Made by a program: the position numbers and the translations under genes
Notes under the pieces: generated by a model
Told to the model about the DNA's origin: nothing
The model's database searches: none
What the model saw: the letters and a program-made list of their open reading frames with translations, nothing else
Part shown: positions 1-10,947 of the stretch, piece after piece
Layout: every line of letters starts with the position of its first letter
Position numbering within the stretch: the first letter of the stretch is position 1
Origin: Allacma fusca
Lineage: Eukaryota; Arthropoda; Collembola; Symphypleona; Sminthuridae
DNA: 64,000 nucleotides
Assembly (NCBI GenBank): GCA_947179485.1
Contig: OX359248.1
Location: forward strand, 28,281,378-28,345,377
Direction of reading: 5' to 3'

Positions 1-720
1 TTTACAACTCTTATTTAATACAATCATTAAAACTTCTGTTGATAGTTTCTAGGAGTGTAAGGTGTAGTGTAATTCCATACTTCCACAAGACCTGATATGA
101 CCGCATATATAGACATAATATATGAACAAACGATTGTGGTGGGGTTTACCTAGTGCTACCGATACGCATCGTTTTGGGTTCGCCCGAAGACTTGATTGAA
201 TTAATTACCTTTATTGTTTTTTTTTTGGATTGCTTAGATCTCTTTTATTTCTGCCATCCTGTCTACTCACAGTCTGACTAGTTTCAACATTTTGGGATCA
301 AATCAAGTTTAAAATTTAGCATCCAAGTCATCCTTCTGCATTTTATTAAAAACAACAAAACAAAATCGAATTTCAGCAGTGGAGGTGACATTTATCCAAC
401 TAACAATAAGTAATTACTGGTGTCCAACAGAAATTGCTCTCATTTACAATATCCGATGTACCCAAACATCTAATATCAGTACAGGTTATGGTCATAGCAG
501 GTAACAATTAATTACTCTATTGACCTCAAGTAGGCATTCTAAGTTACGCGTTGTTCAATAACTTTAGATTGGCCTTAAACATCTGTAAATAGTGCAAAGA
601 TTTCGTTGACCTTACTTAAGACCAGCGTTTCAAAGTATAAATGTAAATAAAACCGTGCACTTCAATAGCTTCTAATGGTCATTATGATGTTATTTGAGAT
701 TTATTATAAAGTGTATGTAA
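1..720. other. A+T-rich intergenic sequence
   Basis: I see no gene, RNA gene or terminal inverted repeat here. The sequence is A+T-rich and unstructured up to the minisatellite that starts near 725. Confidence 0.5.
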
Positions 721-1405
721 GGTCATGGGTCTACTAATAACCCACAAAGGTCAAATTAAGGCCATGGGAGTTCTTATGACCCATCAAAAAATGAGGAACT
801 CCTTGTAGCCCACAGGTCAAATAAAGGTCATGGAATTTCTTGTAACCCACTGAGGTCAAATTAAGGTCATGGAATTTCTTGTGACCCATTGAGGCCAAAT
901 TAAGGTCATGGAATTTCTTGTGACCCACTGAGGTCAATTTGAGGTCAAGGAACTTGTTGTAACTCACTGAGGTCAATTTGAGGTCATGTTACTATCTGTG
1001 ACTCAATACTGTAAGATGAATTTGAAATCATGTTGATATTTTTTGCGAATCAGGTCAATTTGAGGTCATGTATCTATTTGTGACTCACTAAGGTCAATTT
1101 GAGGTCACGTATTTATTGGTGACTCACTCAGGTCAATTTGAGGTCATGTTGCCATTTGTGACTCACTCACGTCGATTTGAGGTCATGTAATTATCTATTT
1201 GTGACTCACTCAGGTCAATTCGTCAATTTGAGGTCATGTATCTATTTGTCACTCACTCAGGTCAATTTGAGGTCATGTATCTATTTGTCACTCACTCAGG
1301 TCAATTTGAGGTCATGTATCTATTTGTCACTCACTCAGGTCAATTTGAGGTCATGTATCTATTTGTCACTCACTCACGTCGATTTGAGGTCATGTTACTT
1401 TTGGG
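721..1405. repeat. 39-bp minisatellite
   Basis: The right part (about 1222-1405) is a tandem array with an exact 39-bp period; the unit contains GTCAATTTGAGGTCATG and TTGTCACTCACTCAG, and starts fall at 1261, 1300 and 1339. The left part (about 725-1220) holds older, diverged units of 38-40 bp sharing the AGGTCA core, so the array decays outwards from a homogenised centre. Because 39 is 13 codons, several frames stay open and give repetitive peptides that should not be taken as genes. AGGTCA is also the nuclear-receptor half-site, but there is no sign that this is more than chance. Confidence 0.9.
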
Positions 1406-1800
1406 CACTTTTCCAAACTCAAGTTTGAAAAGGTTATTACCCGCTGTTGTGGTGGTTTGTTTGTTATAGTTTTGTTTTATCTTATCGCGGTTTTGTTTTG
1501 TTCTAGTTTTGTTTTTTCGAAAACTGATTTTGTTTGTTTTGTTTTGTTCAAAAAACAAGAACTGAACAAAAGAACAAACAAAATGCGAACAATATTACAG
1601 CACTAGATACACGTAGGTTATGGTTTGATGTAAATACTGACACTAATAGTTATTGGCTGAAGAGCTGAGATTCATACACACGAATGATCTAAAAACGCCA
1701 CATAACTTTTATGAATTTAAGGCATTACAGATATTTTATGAATGTATTGTGGTTACACACTCACTTAATTTTAACCGATTTTGATATTTTCATTTTTAGA
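1406..1800. other. Low-complexity intergenic stretch
   Basis: A TTTTGTTTTG-rich low-complexity tract lies at about 1480-1590. It is followed by A+T-rich sequence just downstream of the first carbonic anhydrase gene. If that gene has a further 3' exon it would lie in or beyond this stretch; I did not identify one. Confidence 0.4.
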
Positions 1801-1808
1801 ATTCTTAC

Positions 1809-3873
1809 CCGATTATTGAGAGCCTGTATTGGTCGGAAATTATTTTCCATTGGTTCCTCGTGAGAATCAATAGCTTTACGAAATTGAGTCAGCTGAAAAA
1901 CATCACCAACACAGTACTAGTACTAGTAAAACATACTTTCTCAAGGATTATATAATTTGTTCTTCGATCCATTTCAAGTCGCGACTGTAGCATTAAAGAT
2001 TACTCTTTCTTTGAGCTCTTCTTAAACGTAAAGCTTTTCTTAATTTTAAATGAATATTTGGATACTAAATGAATGCTTTCAGTACAAATAGGCACATTAT
2101 ACTTTAAATGAGGGAAATTAAAAACCGTGAGTCACGGCGGCGAGTGGGAGTAAGAACGAAAGGTTCTAGTGCAAACTATAACCAATTATGCACCTGTTTT
2201 TTCCTTGCACCTTGCATTCGTGCTACTGTCACTACAGGAGTGCAATAGGCCAATAGACCCAAGCGTCATCAGGGGTCAATTGAATGCGTATCATCATATC
2301 TGTCGCCCTCAATGCGTAGCTTAATTTTGTTAGCTACAGAAACGTGCGTATTACGGATCTATGATTAATGATTTAGATATGAAGGCGTGAAGAATTGTTT
2401 CTGCCGTCACCTGCTGCTGAGATATGTGGGATTCACTTATAAGGACGTTCCATAAAACCACTTCGTTGCAACTTGGGGTGGTCAAGGACCCATCATACTG
2501 ATAATTATAGATTTTGCCGGGTTGCTGGGGGAGCAATTTCCACAGATTGAGGTCGGTTCCTTGAACACTATTCCCAGAATTTACTACTTGAGACAGGACG
2601 TTCAATATCGGATTAAAAGCTTGGTTCTCGCTTTGGGAAACCTTATCATAAAAACTTGTTTGTACAACTATATGTAATTAAATGTAAAATATTTATTGCT
2701 TAACGCTGTGAACATGAGCATAAATCTTACTTGGTACAGAACTGCGACCACACTCAGAGCCCCAGATTGATTTGACGCGAGAGCATCATTCAGACTGTTG
2801 AATTCACTTGAGTAGTGAACAAAGTGACCCTCCATAGCATAGCTAATATGTTAGAAAAATAAATGTAGATATTCAGACCATGGAAAAACATGATAATTTG
2901 ACACAGCAATCCCTTATTTATAGGGTACATGACTAGTACGTTTTATTATTATGGGTGTGTTCAGATCCTTGTTGATTGTTAGAACCCCAATGGAAATGGA
3001 GCTGGCTGAAAACATAGCGTTTATTTTGTAAGATGTCACCCTGCAAAACGGAAGTTGATGTTAAATCAGCTGTACTTGACGCTTGAACTTGAAATTACAA
3101 AAAAATGCTCATTTCAGTTTACATCATTAAATTGAATCAAGTATCTAATTTAAATACGTGAATTGTTACTTTACACAAGCATATCTGCAAGCTGAAATCA
3201 TAAGATTTGAACAGTGAATTCGGAAAGAACTTTGTATAGATCGCTGGATATGAGACACAACGGGATCAAGAAAAATAACTCGACCAAATTCTTCAGAACA
3301 TGCCTTGTATGTACTTTTAAACTTTAAATGACTGCCTGCAATCATTATTCAGTGATTCTTCACTCCTACAAAACTATTACGGTAGATATATTTAAAGTTG
3401 AATTTACTATAGAATTTACTACATAATGTTATCCCAGGTTACAGCTATGCTCATCTGTAAGTAATTATGTAAATCTTTATACCAGTGTGGCCAGTATTTT
3501 TCAAAATAAATTTCTGATTTGTCGAGTAATCCTTATTAAAATAGAGGCTTGCTTGGGAAATTGTTTTTAACGTGGCTGGTAAATTAATTGGAGATTGTTT
3601 ATTTCCTCCATTACAAAGGCCTCCCCAAGTACGAGGCCCGCAATTGTCATCATTGTAACAGAAAACTAGTCACAGAAAAATAATCAATTAAAAATTAGGC
3701 AGTAAAATGCAACCATGGTGCTAAAATAAGGATAACATTTTAATTTCAATTATTGGTGGAGATACTTTATTAGTAATCGGAAAAATTCACATACGGCTGC
3801 TCCCATCAAAAAATGTTCCAGAGGAAACAATTTGAACTGTACAAGCGCCCAGCAAGAAAAGTAACTGCTTCAT
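1809..3873 (-). CDS. Secreted alpha-carbonic anhydrase, copy 1 of the array
   Basis: Spliced minus-strand gene for a zinc enzyme that hydrates CO2 to bicarbonate. Exon 1 (3873-3795) starts MKQLLFLLGACTVQIVSSG, a clear signal peptide, so the protein should be secreted or luminal. Exon 2 (about 3655-3480) has CGPRTWGGLC and KQSPINLP, the usual alpha-CA start, and ends in GHT. Exon 3 (about 3085-2955) has VFSQLHFHWGS with two zinc histidines. Exon 4 (about 2843-2732) has YAMEGHFVHYSSEF with the third. Exon 5 (about 2620-2411) has DGSLTTPSCNEVVLWNV with the active-site threonine. Exon 6 (about 1892-1809) has NNFRPIQALNNR. All exons are open and catalytic residues are present. The exon 6 end is a good donor (CGG then GTAAG), conserved in all copies, so a short last exon may lie downstream; read-through would end at 1761. 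Exon borders are my reading and may shift by a few bases. Confidence 0.9.
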
Positions 3874-4864
3874 CCTTTTTAAGTGATTATGTATTATTGT
3901 ATTTGAAATACTTATTGCACACTAAGCGTGGGTTTTAAAATGTATTATACAGTAATATAAATGTTAAAACATTTATGTTGTCAACTCACGGATTTCTTTG
4001 AGGTGAATTTTAAAAGATGCAGATAATAAGCCCCTACTTATTACTCTAGTGAAAACTGTATGAAATTATTTCTTAAGAAAGGAGTATTGTCAAAAACTTT
4101 TCTGCAAACCTGCAAAAACTTATTTAAAAACTTTTTATTAACGAATCTTTAACTATTTATAATATTTAATCATAACCCTTTTATATGTACTCCTTTGTCA
4201 GTTCATATTATCTTCCTGGTTTGGAAATTAGATGCTATTATGTTTTCAGGAAGAAGACGTTTATTTGTGTCTGACCACAAAATATGGTTCACCAGTCATC
4301 AAGAACATCTAGTTCCCCACTTATGTATTTAATAAACGTGTGTGGATGCAATTATTTATATTTGCAAATGACATGATGAGATTGATATAATTATACATAC
4401 TTTTATAATTATAGGTGTATCTAAAGATAAGTACATCCTATGAGGCACGTACATAGTATCTACATACATCTGGATTCGTACGAATCGGATATAAGAACTA
4501 CAATTATTAGAAATGGGGGTCACTTATTGTGTGAATTTTTTCATAGGGTTTGATTTCTTTACTAAACTAGACTAAATTAATAGCAGATTTACGGCAAAAC
4601 AAGTACACCAAAAAATACGTACTTAATGACATAATTTAGGGTAGTTTTTGTATGGTTTTAAGTTGATAGTTTTCCGGGTTCGGATCAGTTGGGATTCCAA
4701 TAAATCTTTTTGGAAGTCGAGCGTCTGGCAGCTATTTCAAGCTTTGAAATATTGAAATGCATTGTCTGTTGCAAATGAGTTGCTAACCTTATAAAATGTT
4801 ATAAAGAAGATTAATAATTATTAGATTTTCTATTTCATTCATTATGAATGTTGATACTGTAACT
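3874..4864. other. Intergenic, no gene seen
   Basis: Upstream region of carbonic anhydrase copy 1. It is A+T-rich with no open frame, repeat ends or RNA gene that I can support. The promoter of copy 1 should lie near 3880-4000, but I see no unmistakable core element. Confidence 0.4.
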
Positions 4865-5310
4865 TGTAACGAGAAGGTATCATTGCTATGTAAATAGCTA
4901 ATCTGCCTTAGTGAATCTAAGGCAGATCATTTGAATATGTAAAGGAGATACATTCTCCAGTCTTCCTCTTACATGTATTCTGAGGACAGCCTCAGTGCAA
5001 TCTGGAGCTGCGAGAAGGAAGGAACTCTACCATACCAAAGTAGCGTCCTGATCCTAATTAATAAACTCTACTTGTTATTAGTTGGAAACTCTGGTTGGCG
5101 TTCCCATATTATTGGCATTCACCTCGCTTTGGCTCACTCATCAGCAACTCACAGTATTGTTTTATATTTCTTAAATACATTCTTATTTACTACTTATTGG
5201 CTGGCATTATAGGAAGATATGTGGCTTTAGCTTGGCTTTATAATAATCATTGTTATACGACTTTACAGCAGTCCGCACAATATTCCACAGTAAAGCTCAC
5301 TTCTTCTACA
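4865..5310 (+). repeat. Left LTR
   Basis: Direct repeat of the sequence at 8275-8722, with TG...CA ends. It is followed immediately by the primer-binding-type site. Confidence 0.9.
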
Positions 5311-6175
5311 CTTGGCGACCGTGCTGCGTCCGTTCTGTATTTTTTGGATTTCGAGGCCCGAGTTCAGATTTTTTTGATTCGCTTATTTATCTTGCGGTTT
5401 CGGTAAGAGTTAGGCTCGGTGGATCCGTAGCCGTCTTTAATTAATACCAGCTTGAGTGAACTCGAGCTTTCTACATAAAACCAAATTAGTCAGTTCAGAC
5501 ATATTTTTTTTGAACATATAGAGTTTTTTTTCTCAGAAACCAATAATAAAATAAATTATAGATTTGTTTTTGACATGCAATAATTTAAAACGCCTATTAA
5601 TGTTACAATACGTGCGTTCAGTGTCAGCGATATGTTGTAAGGAATTATATTGTTTCAAGTTGTATGTACTATTAATTGTACCAGAGTCACATATTTACTT
5701 TTTAGTACCATTGCTTGCTCTTAGGGGCGAAGTGAAACGAAGTTAGTTTTTTATGATTGTCATGTTATAAATGTAATATACATTCGTTTTTGTCGAGAAT
5801 GCCAGGGTAAATCCATAAGATTATACTAAAGATTGTTGTAATTGTGGATATACGTAAAGGACGATTCTTTTAAAGTTATATATTTTTTACATAAAGCAAG
5901 TAGTTTCAAGAAGATAAGAGTTTATTGCTCCAGATTGTACTCGAAGTTTTTCAAAAGTCAATGATAGGCTTCATTTGGTTTTTAACTAATTAGAGAGAGG
6001 CTTGTAATCGTCATATTTGCATCAAGGTAGCGTTTTAGTTAAAATCAAATACATTTGTTAGGGAAAACTGATACCTAATAGTAAGTACCATTGCGCTGGT
6101 AACTTTATGATATTTTCCAAATAAGTATTCTGCTTTAATATGTTTTAAGCAAGTTTATGTTCAATACGAAGTTAT

Positions 6176-7105
6176 TTGTATTTGCAAATGAGTAAGGCAG
6201 ACCGGAACATAATTAATCAGGCAAAGCCAACGGTTGATTTAAATACTGATCGAGCTCGTAGACATTTAAATAGACAAACCAGATCGCTTGCGACTACTAA
6301 CACGCAGAATTTAAATAGTTTTCATAACTCCGAGATGGCTGATGCTTGGTATCAAAGTTTAGGTGAGCCAGAGAAGGCATTTGTCCAAAATTTTATGCAG
6401 AGGGCTAAGAAAGATAGTGGCAATTACCTTAGAATAGCCGAACAAGCTGCAGTAGCAGCAAAGCAATTAGTCACGGTATGCAATCATCAGGCAAATTTAG
6501 CCGGGAATTCAACAGTACCAAATAACCACAGTATCATTTTAGCAAATTCTAATATGCAGATTCCATCATACGATAGGAAGAGAATGACCTCCGAATATTT
6601 TTTTAGCCAAGTAGAGAAATATTTTAAATTGCAGCATCATACTGCTGATAAATATGTTTATTTGCTTGGAGGAATTCTCAAAGGAGATATGTTGAAATGG
6701 TACGACAATACTGTTACCACTTCTACGGACTGGATAGGAATCCAAGCTGATTTTGCATCTGAATTTGACACAATCTATGACAGGCGGGACAGAGTTAGAT
6801 TTTTGGCAACAAGAACCCAGAAACATAATGAGTCAATAGCTGATTTTGTTTATGAGATGATGTTTCTAGCCTTACAAGTTGATCCTGCAGAGTCCTTAAG
6901 TGATAGATTGCGTAGGGCATATCATGGTTTGCATTACCGGATTTACCAAATCATTAAATGGGATCCAGATCAGGCTAACCAAACAACAGGTTCTTTGATA
7001 GCAGCAGCTGAAGATGCTTTGCGTAGTTTGCATAAAACACGGAAGTTAGATAAGTTAGGCAAAATAGAGCTGCCACCCTTAGCTACTTCGTCTGAGAATG
7101 GATAG
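6176..7105 (+). CDS. Gag-like protein of the LTR element
   Basis: A 309-aa open frame occupies the middle of the LTR element. The segment around residues 125-250 (MTSEYFFSQVEKYFKLQHH, then KGDMLKWYDN, then DFVYEMMFLALQVDP) has the pattern of the retrotransposon gag/capsid family seen in Ty3/Gypsy elements. In autonomous relatives a zinc knuckle and pol would follow; here the frame ends without a knuckle and non-coding sequence with repeated motifs follows. A second in-frame ATG lies six codons in. This is a fossil or parasite component, not a host gene; its family is inferred from the motif pattern alone. Confidence 0.75.
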   Translation: MYLQMSKADRNIINQAKPTVDLNTDRARRHLNRQTRSLATTNTQNLNSFHNSEMADAWYQSLGEPEKAFVQNFMQRAKKDSGNYLRIAEQAAVAAKQLVTVCNHQANLAGNSTVPNNHSIILANSNMQIPSYDRKRMTSEYFFSQVEKYFKLQHHTADKYVYLLGGILKGDMLKWYDNTVTTSTDWIGIQADFASEFDTIYDRRDRVRFLATRTQKHNESIADFVYEMMFLALQVDPAESLSDRLRRAYHGLHYRIYQIIKWDPDQANQTTGSLIAAAEDALRSLHKTRKLDKLGKIELPPLATSSENG

Positions 7106-8274
7106 CTGAGTTTACAAATTGAATTTTAGATTATTTTTAAACGAGATATGCTATGCGTAGCATATGTAAACGTGAGGAGCGTTTATTACGCAGCTAGATT
7201 CTGCAGTTAAGGTGAGGAGCCTTTGATGTATGTATTATATTTTTAAATACAATTATTTCATGTGAGGAACATGATGAAAAACCTGTAGCTATGTACTACG
7301 TTTTGGTTAAAGAACGTGAGGAGCGTTCTCTGCGCACTAGCATTAAGCGAAATGCTATAATTTTTGTTGCAACATTAAAATTTAAATGCCGGCCGAGTTT
7401 GTGAAGTTTCTTTTGTGAAGCTACAAGAAGTTTCAAATACTGATTGTATGTGTAGGTGAAAGTGACAATTTTATTAAAAGTTAGTTGCTAATTTTGATTT
7501 GCTTGTTATTAGATTTCATACCTTAGAATTTCTACGGAAAAACTTTGTTTACGAAGATTTGTGCAAGGCAAATAAATTATTAGTTCAACCAATGTAATTT
7601 TGTCAATTTTAATGAATTATTTTTGTAAATACTAGTTTTGTGTAAATAGGTTTTGCATGTATTTTTAATTTTATTCTGGCCATGAATATTAGGTTAAGAT
7701 TTTAAAATAGGCTAAGTTTTAATCTGCAAAGCACGAGCGGGTCTCATGCTTGCAATCTATTTGTAAATATTCACGCCCTCGGGTGTTTCCCAAACTTCAA
7801 ATTAATTATTTAGTTTTGATCTTCACTTACGTTTTCGCTAATTGGGACCATTAGCTATATTTTTTGTTTTTGCAATGGTGCAACCATTGCACTTTCGTCA
7901 TTTTTTTGTCTGGCAATTGCTTCAGCGTGTCTTGAGCATTTTCCAATGTGATTCAAGACAATCTCAAGATTACCTGTAATGAATGGTCTCAGGAACCGAA
8001 CGAGAAACGATTGACTGCGACCTTAATGGACGAATCCACCATTTATCGTTTTTCATCATTGGTTTTCTAAAAATTGCTTTATTTCCAATGATGTAATGAT
8101 TTATTGAATTTTCTATTATTTTCCAAGTTTATTGTCAAATTAATTTGAGAACCTCAAAATAGTCAATTGATTGTATATTATTCCAACAAGCGCTGCAACC
8201 TAAATACGACACCTTTACTTTACTAGCCTGAAATTATAAAAATCCGAAGAATTTTTAATTTTCAGGGGGGAGAG
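7106..8274 (+). other. Non-coding 3' part of the gag-only element
   Basis: Between gag and the right LTR there is about 1.2 kb without coding capacity. A GTGAGGAGCG-like decamer occurs four times between about 7170 and 7330, near 7171, 7211, 7261 and 7315. Such spacing could suit an RNA packaging or regulatory signal, but that is a guess. The stretch ends in the purine tract beside the LTR. Confidence 0.6.
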
Positions 8275-8722
8275 TGTAACGAGAAGGTATCATTGCTATG
8301 TAAATAGCTAATCTGCCTTAGTGAATCTAAGGCAGATCATTTGAATATGTAAAGGAGATACATTCTCCAGTCTTCCTCTTACATGTATTCTGAGGACAGC
8401 CTCAGTGCAATCTGGAGCTGCGAGAAGGAAGGAACTCTCTACCATACCAAAGTAGCGTCCTGATCCTAATTAATAAACTCTACTTGTTATTAGTTGGAAA
8501 CTCTGGTTGGCGTTCCCATATTATTGGCATTCACCTCGCTTTGGCTCACTCATCAGCAACTCACATTATTGTTTTATATTTCTTAAATACATTCTTATTT
8601 ACTACTTATTGGCTGGCATTATAGGAAGATATGTGGCTTTAGCTTGGCTTTATAATAATCATTGTTATACGACTTTACAGCAGTCCGCACAATATTCCAC
8701 AGTAAAGCTCACTTCTTCTACA
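8275..8722 (+). repeat. Right LTR
   Basis: Near-identical partner of 4865-5310. It is preceded by the purine tract and followed by AACT, which matches the left flank. Confidence 0.9.
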
Positions 8723-9585
8723 AACTGTAGGTTGCAGATAAGTAAAATACTGCAGGCCCAAAACTCTTAAATAATTTGTAAACGTATGAAGTACTGAACT
8801 GTATTTCATTAACTTTTAAGGCATACAACAGATTACCAGTAACGCGCTAGTAGCCGCAATTATTGTTGAAAATTTTAAAAAGTAACTTCTGATGTTCCGA
8901 GTTAATTCCGTTTAAGTACTTTTAAATTCATTTTCTCACTCTCAAGTTGTGTTACCCCCAAATAATAATTACAGATATCAAAAAGTTTCTATAATCAGAA
9001 TCCACCCTGTAAAACCTTATGCACATATGTAACCTTTGCGCAAGCCAATGTCGTAGAAAACCCGCATTCTTCAAGTTTATTTGGTTCCTTCTCAACTTCT
9101 CATCAATCAGTATGAACACAAATTTTAAAATTCAACAGGAGAATAACGTTCTCATCCGCACACGTAATCCTTTTTTGCCTGCTAATACTTGAACATAGCG
9201 TTTATTTTAATGCCGTTCAAAATATAAGAAGCGTGAGGAAGGTTAATTCCTGGACTAGAGAGTTATTTTATTTACTCGATTTCGGTGTGCTCGTCTTATT
9301 CATGAGGATAGTAATTCATTTAATTTAAAATATTCTGTATAATGGGATGTCCATGGATTCGTGGGATTTATCAGAATGTCAGGGCGCTTTCTTCTCTACA
9401 TGTAATTATGTAGGCACATTCATTATTATGCAAAACTGCAATGGATGAATTTTGTTACAGTTCTCGATACGCAATGCTAGTTCGGAAGAAACGAATTCTC
9501 TGCAAAAAAAAAATACAAATACCATCATGCTGACTTGCAGATGTAAATAAAATAAAATTGTATGCTTCCTTCTTGAAATTATTAC
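8723..9585. other. Intergenic between LTR element and CA copy 2
   Basis: No gene is supported. A 17-bp piece at about 9195-9211 (AACATAGCGTTTATTTT) matches part of exon 3 of carbonic anhydrase copy 1 and could be a tiny relic or chance. Confidence 0.4.
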
Positions 9586-10947
9586 CCGATCGTTGATAGC
9601 CTGAGTTGGTCTGACATTATTTTCCAATGTTCTTTCTCGCTGATCCAAAATACTTCGAAATACTTTCAGCTAAAGAGTTGACAGCATACAATTGACTCAC
9701 ATTGTACTTTCAGAGTTAAAAGATCATTCAAAAGGTAATGCCATCTATTCAAATAATACCTGATACGGCGACACGAAAGATCGGGGGTCATTGAAAACGA
9801 CCCATGAAACAACTTCCGCACATTGTGGGGTGGTTAAAGAACCTTCGTAACGAGTGAGATAAGTTTTACCATTTGTGGGTCTCAGAATATCCATCAAGTT
9901 CAACCCGTAACCTTTAGTTTTGTCACCGGACCTCTTCAGCTGTCTGAGGGCTTTTATTATTGGTGTCAAAGCTTCGTTATCTTTATTGGTAAGCTTTTTA
10001 AAATTAAATTATGATTACATATCGCATACATATTTTCCACTGAGAAATATAATGTGCATTCCGCAGAAAATTGCATTTTTACCTGGAATATTACAGCAAC
10101 TACAGCAACAGAACGTGGTTGATTGGAACTAACAGCTTCCTCTAAAGTTTTATACTCGGAGGAGAAATGGACAAAATGAGCCTCCAACGCGTAGCTAAAT
10201 TATGACAATTATTACATTGCAAACTTAAAGATGGATGTATCTGTGTAATCATGTTTGCATATTTCTTGAACATTTGGAATAATCTGTATTAATAATTATT
10301 ATTATAGAGTTTTGATACTCCATGAATGTCTTACGTTATACCGTTGAAGGAATGTTCAGTTCCGTTCTTCCCTTGAGTATCAGAACCCCAATGAAAATGT
10401 ACCTGACTGAAAACATAACTTCTGCCCAAAATGCCATCCGGCTCACCATCTCCACTCAAAAAACATCTGGAAGTACGATTAGGCCCAATGGAGGCTTCAG
10501 CTTGAAATTTAAAATGTTTGCGTTTTTAAGTAACGGTCAGAGAAATCAAATATACATATATAATTGGCGTAAGGAAATACCAGTGTGACCGTTGTTTTCT
10601 AAAATAAAATTGTGATCTTGCCAACATACATCAGTGAAATACAATATTCCAGTTCCGACATTATTTTTGCCATTATCACGGATGTCAATTGGAGACTGTC
10701 CAGACCCCGTACTGCACTGACCACCCCAATATCGGGGAGCGCAATCTCCGTCATAACAGAAAGCTTAAGAATAAACAAACGGTTTGCTGTGAGCAATAAT
10801 TTATGCCTTTGTGACTCGTACTTAAAAAAAAGACTATTAATGTCGTTAGTTAAAAAACCTCTCACTAGATTTTTCGCCTTCTTCTTTCTGGCAAAATCCT
10901 GGAGTAAACGAAAGTGAACAGACGATTGCGAAGAGTAGAAAACGCAT
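9586..10947 (-). CDS. Secreted alpha-carbonic anhydrase, copy 2
   Basis: Compact minus-strand gene. The start at 10947 gives MRFLLFAIVCSLSFTPGFCQ, a signal peptide, followed by a charged linker. Exon 2 (about 10770-10580) has CAPRYWGGQC and QSPINIRDN and ends ILENNGHT. Exon 3 (about 10505-10372) has VFSQVHFHWGSDTQ with two zinc ligands and the segment ahead of it is longer than in the other copies. Exon 4 (about 10195-10082) has LEAHFVHFSSEY with the third ligand. Exon 5 (about 9990-9762) has EGSLTTPQCAEVVSWVV. Exon 6 has NNVRPTQAINDR and ends in the conserved donor (CGG then GTAAT). If that donor is not used, the frame stays open to 9406 and adds a tail containing TILFYLHLQVSMMVFVFFFC, which could be a membrane anchor. 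This copy is the most divergent of the intact four. Confidence 0.88.

Larger units (their letters stand above)
4865..8722 (+). mobile_element. Gag-only LTR retrotransposon (Ty3/Gypsy-like)
   Basis: Two direct LTRs of about 447 bp (4865-5310 and 8275-8722) start TGTAAC and end TACA. The flanks repeat AACT, a 4-bp target duplication. A primer-binding-type site beginning TGGCGACC follows the left LTR at 5313, and a purine tract (GGGGGGAGAG) directly precedes the right LTR. The inside carries one gag-like gene and no polymerase, protease or integrase that I can see, so the element is non-autonomous and would need proteins from a relative. The LTRs differ at only a handful of positions, which points to a recent insertion. 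It looks structurally whole for its class. It sits between carbonic anhydrase copies 1 and 2. Confidence 0.9.

Noticed and set aside
1177-1469. Two overlapping plus-strand frames with repetitive peptides
   Set aside because: They are translations of the 39-bp minisatellite; the period is divisible by three, so several frames stay open by construction.
5095-5746. Short frames at the left LTR and just after it
   Set aside because: They lie in LTR and leader sequence, and one is repeated in the right LTR; no domain.
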